DNA of 11,947 bases, taken from positions 16,932 through 28,878 of the forward strand of contig DHWS01000036.1 in the NCBI GenBank assembly GCA_002413305.1. Reading direction: 5' to 3'. Shown here one piece after another: positions 1-6,021 of the stretch (positions are counted from its first letter, which is position 1; each line of letters opens with the position of its first letter). A model generated the notes under the pieces. That model did no database searches and was not told the origin of the DNA. It was given only the letters and a program-made list of their open reading frames with translations. The stretch comes from Actinobacteria bacterium UBA5176 (lineage in GTDB: Bacteria; Actinomycetota; UBA4738). The position numbers and the translations under genes are program-made.

Positions 1-636
1 ATCGGGCACTTCGTCGAGGCGCAGATCCTGCAGTCGCTGGGGGTCGACTACATCGACGAGTCTGAAGTCCTCACTCCCGCCGACGAGGAGCACCACATTG
101 ACAAGTGGCGGTTCACGGTGCCGTTCGTGTGCGGGGCGCGCGACCTGGGCGAGGCGCTGCGGCGGATCTCCGAGGGCGCGGCCATGATCCGCACGAAGGG
201 CGAGGCCGGGACCGGCGACGTGGTGCACGCCGTCACCCACATGCGCAAGATCCAGGGGCAGATGCGGGCGCTCACCTCGCTCAGCCCCGACGAGCTGGCC
301 CGGGCCGCAAAGGACCTCCAGGCCCCGCTGGACCTGGTTCGTACCGTCGCCGCCACCGGCAAGCTCCCGGTCGTGAACTTCTCGGCCGGCGGGCTGGCCA
401 CCCCAGCCGACGCCGCGCTCATGATGCAGCTGGGGGCCGACGGAAACTTCGTCGGCAGCGGCATCTTCAAGTCCTCGGACCCGGCCGCGCGAGCGAGGGC
501 GATCGTCGAAGCCACCACGTACTTCAACGACCCGGACATCCTGGCCAAGGTCTCCCGCGGCCTGGGAGAGCCCATGCGGGGCCAGGACATCGCCAGCCTG
601 AAGCCCGAGGAGCTCCTCCAGACCCGCGGGTGGTGA
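1..636 (+). CDS. pdxS: Pyridoxal 5'-phosphate synthase subunit PdxS (5' end missing)
   Basis: This is the lyase subunit of the deoxyxylulose-independent PLP synthase. It builds PLP in the cytosol from ribose 5-phosphate, glyceraldehyde 3-phosphate and ammonia supplied by PdxT. The frame is open from base 1 and ends in TGA, leaving 211 residues of a family usually near 295, so roughly the first 85 are outside the window, including the first catalytic lysine. Visible hallmarks are the RTKGEAGTG segment, whose lysine (codon at 196-198) is the second catalytic lysine of the family, the [14 protein letters not shown] loop and the [14 protein letters not shown] phosphate-binding strand. In actinobacteria pdxT normally follows closely; here 7.9 kb of other DNA intervenes. 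Nothing suggests the gene itself is damaged. The identification is essentially certain. Confidence 0.97.
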   Translation: MGHFVEAQILQSLGVDYIDESEVLTPADEEHHIDKWRFTVPFVCGARDLGEALRRISEGAAMIRTKGEAGTGDVVHAVTHMRKIQGQMRALTSLSPDELARAAKDLQAPLDLVRTVAATGKLPVVNFSAGGLATPADAALMMQLGADGNFVGSGIFKSSDPAARARAIVEATTYFNDPDILAKVSRGLGEPMRGQDIASLKPEELLQTRGW

Positions 637-645
637 GCCGGATCC

Positions 646-656
646 ACAGAGTCCAG
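646..656 (+). repeat. Left copy of possible cassette-flanking direct repeat
   Basis: ACAGAGTCCAG lies ten bases after the pdxS stop. ACAGAGTCTAG, matching 10 of 11 bases, occurs at 8483-8493, just beyond the other edge of the cassette and upstream of pdxT. The positions fit a target-site duplication or recombination site, but so short a match could be chance. Confidence 0.22.
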
Positions 657-682
657 TTCGGCCTGGGACGACACATGGCAGC

Positions 683-715
683 CGATCTCCCAAGGAGACA
701 CTCCGCGGGAGATCG
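683..715 (+). terminator. Nested hairpin downstream of pdxS, possible terminator
   Basis: Arms CGATCTCCC (683-691) and GGGAGATCG (707-715) are perfectly complementary. Inside them GGAG (694-697) and CTCC (701-704) form a second short stem with a 3-nt loop, giving about 13 base pairs over 33 bases. It begins 46 bases after the pdxS stop. The following bases (CTCAAGTTTCG) are not a proper T-tract, so an intrinsic terminator is only possible. It could equally stabilise the pdxS mRNA end or mark the cassette boundary. Confidence 0.35.
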
Positions 716-924
716 CTCAAGTTTCGTGGTCCGTCAGCGGGCGCTCAATCAATCCGATTCTCGGTTGAATGACGAGTGACTCCGGCTGGACCGCGTCTGC
801 GGAGTTCTCAATCACGCAGCCGGTACCCGATGGGCCAAGCCCACCACGTAGCTGGCCGCGAGAATGAGCTCGTTGCTGCACGCAATTCGGAAGCCATCTC
901 CGACAGGCGAGTCTCGGGCTCCGC

Positions 925-2571
925 TTATGCGTAGAGGGGCGCGGCGGCCCGGGTGATGCGTTTCATCGTGGCTCGGATATCGTAAAGGACGTCGTCCGCC
1001 GGCATCGCCGGGTCTCGGTTAACCATCTCGTACGAGAGCGCGATGGCGTACTCGGAGAAGGCAATCTCATAGGACAACCGACGGAAGGAGATGCTCTCGA
1101 TGCCATCGTGCTGCAACGCAGCCCCCACCACCGGGTGGTCCTTGTTGATGATGATCATCATTGCGTTGGAGTCGTACATTGAGCGGTCCTCATCCTCCCC
1201 GAGGTTGCGGAAGTCCACGCTGAATCCACCCCGCGGGCGCTTGCGCTGACCCTGACCACCGGCAGGTGAGACAACCGCCTCGCCGTTTTCGGACGGGTGG
1301 CCGACCTGGGGAATGTTCGGTGCCGGACCGCCACCACCCTCACCCTTGCCACCGTTCTCGGCGGGGGCCTCGAGCTCACCGGGTTCATCAAGCCCCTTGA
1401 CCCAGAGATCGGGCTCGGTGTCGCCGGCGGCGCCGGCGCCCTGGAGGGCCGAGGCTGCCCCCGGCCTGCTGGTGGCGGCGCGGATGTCCCGCAGCCGCTG
1501 CATCTGGGTCATGAAGTCCTGGTTGAGGATGTCCGCGAGGTCGTTGGCGTGCCGGGCCAAGCGGCGGGCCTCCTCCTGGTCGCGGGCCGTCCGCTCGGCG
1601 GCCACCATCTCGGCTCGAACCTGTTCCAGCTTCGAGCCGAGGAAGCCCAGCAGCACGGCCACGACCGGGTGCTTCGGGTTGAGGGTCAGCGACCGGGAAG
1701 GGTCGAACGGCTCAAGCGGGGTCTCGAAGGTCTCCAGGGCCGGCACGTCGACCTCACCGAACAGGTAGTTGCCGAACTCCTTGTGGTCCACGCCACCTCT
1801 CTCGATGGCCACCAGGTTCCCGGGGCCGGCGAGGACTACGATGCCCTGCTCCCAGTCCCGAAGCGGCTTGGTTGAGGCGTTGATGAAGAGATTGACGTCC
1901 CCAAGCACCGCCGCCTGCTTCTCGTTCGGGGTGAACCGATACGTCTGCCTAATCGGCGGTGCGTGGTACTCGCAGATGTGCGAGTTCACCGCCACGGTCG
2001 GGTTGGTGCCCCGGAAGGCCGCGAGGTTCCGCTCGATGTACTCGATGATCACCGCCTTGTCCACCCGCGGCAGCAGCAGATCGCTGATGGCGATGACCGT
2101 GCCGTTGGGCGCGTCCACCGGCTCGTTGCGGACCTGCCAGTCCAGCGGGATCACTTCGCCGTCCGAAGCCTCGATGGCCGCCCGGGTCAGCACCACCACG
2201 TTGCGCAACCCATTACGCACTGTGTCGACCCGCAGCGCATTGGCGATGCCGAACGCCGCGCTCTTGCCCGTGCCCCACTTGCCCCGACCCATCCGGCCGG
2301 CCCGGCGCTCCAGGTTCTCGCCGTGCATGGTGAAGAAGTGGCGCAACCGCTTCTCGTCCATGCCGGCGCCGTTGTCCGAGATTACGATGGTGTCCCGGCG
2401 CACCCTTACCTCGACGTTGGGCTGGACGCCCGGGTCCACGTACTGCAGCGAGTTCACCACGTACTCCCAGACCGTCGCCGCCTCGGTCTTGAACTGGGCC
2501 GCCTGGGCCAGCACGTCACGACCGACGTGGGTCGTAACGACGAGATCCGTCTCCGGCTGGTGCACCACCAT
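925..2571 (-). CDS. GHKL-fold ATPase, MutL/MORC-like, in restriction-modification context
   Basis: A predicted 548-residue cytosolic ATPase. The N-terminal GHKL (Bergerat) fold is clear: N-box E36-x3-N40, G1 motif DNGAGM (66-71) and a glycine-rich lid GRMGRGKWGTGKSA (92-105). A glutamate in the N-box, rather than the asparagine typical of histidine kinases, resembles MutL, Hsp90 and MORC, which hydrolyse ATP and dimerise around DNA or clients. A transducer-like domain follows (about 140-310), then a charged possible coiled coil (313-365), a Gly/Pro/Ala-rich linker (365-450) and a compact C-terminal domain (about 465-548) of unknown role. There is no histidine kinase phosphoacceptor or receiver domain. 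The start is ATG at 2571, which shares one base with the stop of the upstream gene (TGATG) and has a good AAGGAGG site; a longer frame to 2760 is rejected because it would run through that neighbour. Known precedent: prokaryotic MORC-like ATPases occur in R-M operons. The exact function here is inferred. Confidence 0.85.
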   Translation of the reverse strand: MVVHQPETDLVVTTHVGRDVLAQAAQFKTEAATVWEYVVNSLQYVDPGVQPNVEVRVRRDTIVISDNGAGMDEKRLRHFFTMHGENLERRAGRMGRGKWGTGKSAAFGIANALRVDTVRNGLRNVVVLTRAAIEASDGEVIPLDWQVRNEPVDAPNGTVIAISDLLLPRVDKAVIIEYIERNLAAFRGTNPTVAVNSHICEYHAPPIRQTYRFTPNEKQAAVLGDVNLFINASTKPLRDWEQGIVVLAGPGNLVAIERGGVDHKEFGNYLFGEVDVPALETFETPLEPFDPSRSLTLNPKHPVVAVLLGFLGSKLEQVRAEMVAAERTARDQEEARRLARHANDLADILNQDFMTQMQRLRDIRAATSRPGAASALQGAGAAGDTEPDLWVKGLDEPGELEAPAENGGKGEGGGGPAPNIPQVGHPSENGEAVVSPAGGQGQRKRPRGGFSVDFRNLGEDEDRSMYDSNAMMIIINKDHPVVGAALQHDGIESISFRRLSYEIAFSEYAIALSYEMVNRDPAMPADDVLYDIRATMKRITRAAAPLYA

Positions 2572-3185
2572 CACGCCTCCTTCAGGACGATTCCAGCTGC
2601 CACTTCGATGAACGGCGCCAGCTCGGCGTCGTCCCCGAACAACTCTCGCATCCGGTTCACCTTGAGCTCCCGAGCGCGGCCCATCACGTAGCGATCGATC
2701 CGGAAGAGATCGAGGACGGCCTCCCGAGTGAGCTCCATCCCGTCCTCCGAGGTGGTCCACTGTCGCCAGGCCTCGGTCATGAGCATCCGGGCGCGTTCGC
2801 GCCGCCAGCGCCGCTCATCGATAGAGCCGGCGCTACGCTCGGCCCGAGGCTTGGTCAGGTCGCGGCCCTTCAACCGGGGCGCGTTGACCTCGGCCCAGAG
2901 CTGGCCCGCCGTGGTGAGCGACCATCCACTCTTGCCGGTGCCGATGACCAGGGCACCGTTCTCGCGCTTGCGGGCGTCGTTGAGGGCTACCCGGACCAGT
3001 TCGAGATTGATCTGGTCAGGGTACTTGCGCCAGGCGAATCTGCCGGGAGCGATCTCATGGGCGCGAATGGCCACGTCCTCCGTGTCCACCACGGTCCCGC
3101 CTCCGCCCAACCCGTACAGCGCCAGTGCCACCAGCTGGGTGGCGGTGACCTGCAGTGTCAAGGATTTCTCTCGACTTTCGACCAT
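2571..3185 (-). CDS. Small winged-helix-like protein coupled to the GHKL ATPase
   Basis: A 204-residue protein of no family I recognise. Residues about 12-100 read as a helix-rich winged-helix-like fold: an opening helix (TATQLVALALYGLG), two charged helices including LELVRVALNDARKREN, and a wing-like ending GKSGWSLTTAGQLWAEV. A very basic segment (about 103-135, rich in R and K) links to an alpha-helical C-terminus. There is no signal peptide or membrane segment. The stop overlaps the start of the GHKL ATPase gene by one base, which implies coupled translation and a stable protein partnership. The gene starts 24 bp from the divergent sigma-4-like gene with no Shine-Dalgarno site, and a TATAGT -10 element ends nine bases before the ATG, suggesting near-leaderless translation. 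It could be the DNA-binding adaptor of the ATPase, a repressor of the divergent promoter, or both. The gene is near certain; the role is a guess. Confidence 0.8.
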   Translation of the reverse strand: MVESREKSLTLQVTATQLVALALYGLGGGGTVVDTEDVAIRAHEIAPGRFAWRKYPDQINLELVRVALNDARKRENGALVIGTGKSGWSLTTAGQLWAEVNAPRLKGRDLTKPRAERSAGSIDERRWRRERARMLMTEAWRQWTTSEDGMELTREAVLDLFRIDRYVMGRARELKVNRMRELFGDDAELAPFIEVAAGIVLKEA

Positions 3186-3199
3186 GGGACCGCTACTAT
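3171..3199 (+). promoter_or_regulatory. Rightward promoter of the sigma-4/alpha-CTD-like gene
   Basis: TCGACT (3171-3176), a 17-bp spacer and TACTAT (3194-3199), with the ATG starting at 3210. The -35 matches TTGACA at four of six positions. The -10 fits the actinobacterial TANNNT pattern. Transcription would begin only a few bases before the ATG, agreeing with the lack of a ribosome-binding site. Confidence 0.5.
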
Positions 3200-3217
3200 A
3201 ACCAGCGCCATGGTCGA
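3178..3217. repeat. 10-bp perfect inverted repeat over two divergent start codons, candidate operator
   Basis: TCGACCATGG (3178-3187) and CCATGGTCGA (3208-3217) are exact inverse complements with a 20-bp spacer. Each arm contains the start codon of one divergent gene, so both proteins begin Met-Val. The symmetry centre (3197/3198) falls inside the shared -10 TATA segment. This fits a dimeric regulator silencing both directions. The small winged-helix protein and the sigma-4-like protein are the local candidates. Confidence 0.5.
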
Positions 3218-3223
3218 CGACAA
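3195..3223 (-). promoter_or_regulatory. Leftward promoter of the winged-helix/GHKL operon
   Basis: On the minus strand TTGTCG (3223-3218), a 17-bp spacer and TATAGT (3200-3195), with the ATG nine bases further on at 3185. The -35 matches four of six consensus bases. Its -10 overlaps that of the rightward promoter by five bases, so polymerase cannot occupy both at once. Confidence 0.5.
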
Positions 3224-5849
3224 GAGGGAAACTTCACTCAAGCCCTTGACGGAGGCTCCTGAGCAGCTGTCCTGGGGCGAGCCTCCGCTTCCGCTGCTGC
3301 CAGCCTCTCTGGCTGTGCGCCTTGCTGGCATCCCTCTTCCGGAGTGGTTGACCGAGATCCTCGATGCCCCCGGCGCCTCGGTGACGGCCTTGAAGGCGGG
3401 GATTTGGGACCGGCTCCCGGACGATCCGCCCGTACGAGATCGCGCCCGCGCGTATGTCCTCGACCTGGTACGGGGCTCCACCATTGAGCTCCATGACGTC
3501 ACGATCGGTGGCTCGGGCATCAGCAGCTTCGAGGCGCTCGTTGCCGGATGGCCGGCCCGGCCCCGCAATGCCCTGCTACGAGCAGGTGTGGGCCGAGAAG
3601 CCAGCCGGCTGGCCACCCTCACGTTTGGGGAGTTGCTCGACGGGCGCCAGATCGGGGTGAAGACGGCTCTGGAGGCGGCCGCGTTCCTCGAGGTTTACCT
3701 CCCGAGGGCGGCGCCCGAGCCCGATGCCGAGCCAGCCCAGTCGATCCGCCTGCTCACGATTCCGCGGTGGGGGGAGCCGGGATCACCGCTGCTCCCGGCC
3801 ACGCTGCGGCGGGCGCTCGCCGATGAGGCGCTGCCCGCGTGGTTGGTGATCGACCTCCGCCTTCCTGAAGGGGCGACCCCGCTTTCCCTGGACGCCTCGG
3901 TCTGGCGCCGCCTCGATTCGCTGCCGTTGCGGGTGGAGCGGTACCTGATCGGCCTGGTCACCTACCGGGCCGCCGACCTCGTACAGCTGCGTGTGCTCGA
4001 CGGTGCCTGGCCTTCGGGCCTCGACCACGCGGACGTTCCGTGGCCCAAGCGGGTCCGTACCACCCTGGAACGGGGCGAGCTGTTTGATGCCGAGCGCCTG
4101 CAGACCGTGACGTACGGCGATCTGCTCGCCATCCCGGCGATGGGGGTGAAGACCGTGCTCGAGTTCGCTGCCATGGCCGATGCCGTCGCATCGGCCCCTA
4201 GCCTGTCCCCCAGCCTGACGCTTGATGAGGCGGCGCGGCGTGACTTGACGCAGGCAGCCGAAACCGAGTGGGCCGAACGCGTCCGCGCCAATGATCCGCG
4301 GTTCCGAGATGTCGTCCCCCCATACGCCGGCACGCTCGCCGAATTATTCGAAGATGCCTTGACCGATCCCGAGAGGCCCCGTTCCTGGGCCATCGCCGAG
4401 GCCCTGCCCAAGATTCGAGATCGCGCCGAGGAGATCGCGGCTGAGCCGATCGACCTGGCCCTGGGGCGGCTGCTGCGAAGCGTCGGCGTGAGCGATCGCG
4501 ACATCGCAATCGTGGTTGGCCGGCTCGGCTGGGGTGAAGGCGGCCCCCACACCCTCCAAGAGATAGGCGATGCATTCCGCATGAGCCGGGAGCGCATCCG
4601 CCAGATCGAACGCCGCGTCACCGAGCGGATCGGCCGCACCTATCTGCCGCAGATCGAACGCGCCGTTGAGCTACTCACCGAACGGGCCCCGCTTCGACCG
4701 GATCAGGCCGCGCAACTTCTGGTGCGGGAGGGGCTCACTACGGTCCCCCTGCACCCGGCTGGCCTTGCGGTGGCGGCGACACTCCTCGGCTACGAGGTCA
4801 CCTTCCATATGGATACAGGTGACGGCGCGGGCTACGTACTGGCTCAGGGGGTGACGGGTACGGGTCCCGTGTTCGCCGTTGCCCGTCGCGAGGCTGGCCG
4901 AGTCGGCGTATCCAACATCGAAGAGGTGCACGCCGAGCTCGAGGCACGGGGGCAGCGATTTTCGGCCGACGTGGTCTCCCGGATCCTGCATTCGTCCGAC
5001 CGCGTCCATTTCCTGCACGAGGACTGGTTCTGGATGCCCGGTATTACCTCGGACCGCAACCGATTGCGCAATGTCTCCCAGCGCATGCTCTCGGTGACGC
5101 CTCGACTGGATGTCCCCACGCTTCGCCAAGGCGTGCGTCGCCACTACCAGTTCCGGCGCATCGACACCGTGCCGCCGGTGGCCGTGCTCACCGCCTTCTA
5201 CGACGCCCACCCCGAGTTCGTCCTTCATGCCGATGGGACGGTTTCATCGGCCGGGCGGCTGGACTATCGCAAGGAGCTCGGCGACGTCGAGGAGGTGTTT
5301 GTCGAGGTGCTGCGGGCTTCGCCCACCGGGCTGATGGACCGGGCTGAGCTCGAGGAGGCCGTCACCGGCAGGGGAGTGAATGTCAGCACCTTCTCGGTTT
5401 TCACCACCTACAGCCCAATCCTCGATCACCCCGCGACTAACGTCTGGTCGCTGCGCGGCCAGGCAGTCGATCCCGCGGAGCTGGAAGCACTCCGTGGCGT
5501 TCTCGCCACCAGGACTCGACGGCGGCGCACGCTGGCGTATGGCTGGAACGAGGATGGAACTCTCCAACTGACGGTCGTGGTGGGTGACGTGGGCTCTCCC
5601 GTGTTCGGCATTCCGTCCGCCATCGCTCGGTACGTGGCCGGCCGGCGATTCCCCGCTTTGACCCAGGACGGGGTCCCAGCCGGGACTGTCGTCGTGGACG
5701 ACGGCGGGGCGTCGTGGGGCTACGGCCCCTTCTTCCGGCGCCGCGGAGCTGAACCGGGCGATGCGCTCACCTTGCGGTTTGACCTCGTTGCCGAAACGGT
5801 CGTGCTATCACTCGAGGACGACACGGTTCTACTGGGAGAAGCGGGGTAG
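3210..5849 (+). CDS. RNAP-mimic regulator: tandem alpha-CTD-like modules plus sigma-70 region 4
   Basis: An 879-residue cytosolic protein with a rare domain mix. Residues about 20-164 and 185-326 are two copies of one module: both start WGEP-x2-PLLPA-S/T-L and both end in a helix-hairpin-helix resembling the RNA polymerase alpha-subunit C-terminal domain (118-164, with IGVKTALEAAAFL; 277-325, with MGVKTVLEFAAM). Residues 429-476 match sigma-70 region 4: TLQEIGDAF, then MSRERIRQIERRV, the -35-reading helix-turn-helix of RpoD-type factors. Regions 2 and 3 are absent, so it cannot melt a -10 alone and is not a complete sigma factor. Further on are winged-helix-like segments (about 567-611 and 693-750) and a beta-rich C-terminus (about 775-879). 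ATG 3210 is chosen because an upstream extension would run through the divergent gene and its promoter. It may be a regulator, a polymerase inhibitor or a DNA-sensing defence component. The family is unnamed to me. Confidence 0.85.
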   Translation: MVDDKRETSLKPLTEAPEQLSWGEPPLPLLPASLAVRLAGIPLPEWLTEILDAPGASVTALKAGIWDRLPDDPPVRDRARAYVLDLVRGSTIELHDVTIGGSGISSFEALVAGWPARPRNALLRAGVGREASRLATLTFGELLDGRQIGVKTALEAAAFLEVYLPRAAPEPDAEPAQSIRLLTIPRWGEPGSPLLPATLRRALADEALPAWLVIDLRLPEGATPLSLDASVWRRLDSLPLRVERYLIGLVTYRAADLVQLRVLDGAWPSGLDHADVPWPKRVRTTLERGELFDAERLQTVTYGDLLAIPAMGVKTVLEFAAMADAVASAPSLSPSLTLDEAARRDLTQAAETEWAERVRANDPRFRDVVPPYAGTLAELFEDALTDPERPRSWAIAEALPKIRDRAEEIAAEPIDLALGRLLRSVGVSDRDIAIVVGRLGWGEGGPHTLQEIGDAFRMSRERIRQIERRVTERIGRTYLPQIERAVELLTERAPLRPDQAAQLLVREGLTTVPLHPAGLAVAATLLGYEVTFHMDTGDGAGYVLAQGVTGTGPVFAVARREAGRVGVSNIEEVHAELEARGQRFSADVVSRILHSSDRVHFLHEDWFWMPGITSDRNRLRNVSQRMLSVTPRLDVPTLRQGVRRHYQFRRIDTVPPVAVLTAFYDAHPEFVLHADGTVSSAGRLDYRKELGDVEEVFVEVLRASPTGLMDRAELEEAVTGRGVNVSTFSVFTTYSPILDHPATNVWSLRGQAVDPAELEALRGVLATRTRRRRTLAYGWNEDGTLQLTVVVGDVGSPVFGIPSAIARYVAGRRFPALTQDGVPAGTVVVDDGGASWGYGPFFRRRGAEPGDALTLRFDLVAETVVLSLEDDTVLLGEAG

Positions 5850-5858
5850 GAGGCCAGA

Positions 5859-6020
5859 CCATCGGCCGCCGCACATCGCCCAGCCATCGAATGGAACATC
5901 CTCATCGAGCACGACAAACACGCTCCACCTCTCTGTTCCCGGCCGTCACGTCGACGTAGACAGGTGCGGAGTAAACGAGGTCAGGTTCTCGGAGCCACAT
6001 CGTGGGCAACGCAAGTCCAT
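5859..6020 (-). pseudogene. Broken zinc-ribbon reading frame at end of the R-M operon
   Basis: An ATG at 6020 follows the methyltransferase stop after one base (TGAGATG), with GGAGGG placed as a ribosome-binding site. It opens with MDLRCPRCGSENL, a classic half zinc ribbon (C5-x2-C8), but reaches TGA after 24 codons (5946-5948). Downstream the frame -1 relative to it reads VYVDVTAGNREVERV, and the original frame then resumes with VFVVLDEDVPFDGWAMCGGR. Joined, these read as one small protein of about 55 residues; two compensating single-base shifts, near 5961 and 5922, would restore it. Either it is a decayed third operon gene, or the sequence carries base-calling errors, or only the 24-residue peptide is made. 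The second cysteine pair is incomplete (only one Cys), which favours decay. Confidence 0.45.
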
Positions 6021-6021
6021 C

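Larger units (their letters stand above)
637..924. other. Intergenic region between convergent pdxS and GHKL ATPase gene
   Basis: No convincing reading frame is seen here on either strand. The stretch separates two genes whose 3' ends face each other. It holds a strong nested hairpin (683-715), a second hairpin (arms 749-757 and 761-768, one bulged base, 3-nt loop) and one copy of a possible flanking repeat (646-656). It is the likely left edge of the inserted cassette. I see no tRNA, integrase or insertion-sequence end. Confidence 0.6.

Noticed and set aside
105..779. A 224-codon frame overlapping the end of pdxS
   Set aside because: Low-complexity Arg/Pro/Gly shadow of pdxS; no domain sense.
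925..2571. Calling the GHKL ATPase a sensor histidine kinase
   Set aside because: No phosphoacceptor helix, sensor domain or membrane segment, and the N-box has the Glu of MutL/MORC types.
1297..2691. Several plus-strand frames antisense to the GHKL ATPase and its partner
   Set aside because: The minus strand carries intact ATPase motifs; the antisense translations show no motif and the usual mirror composition.
3210..5849. Calling the 879-residue protein a sigma factor
   Set aside because: Only region 4 is present; the -10-melting region 2 and region 3 are absent, so it cannot serve as a complete sigma.
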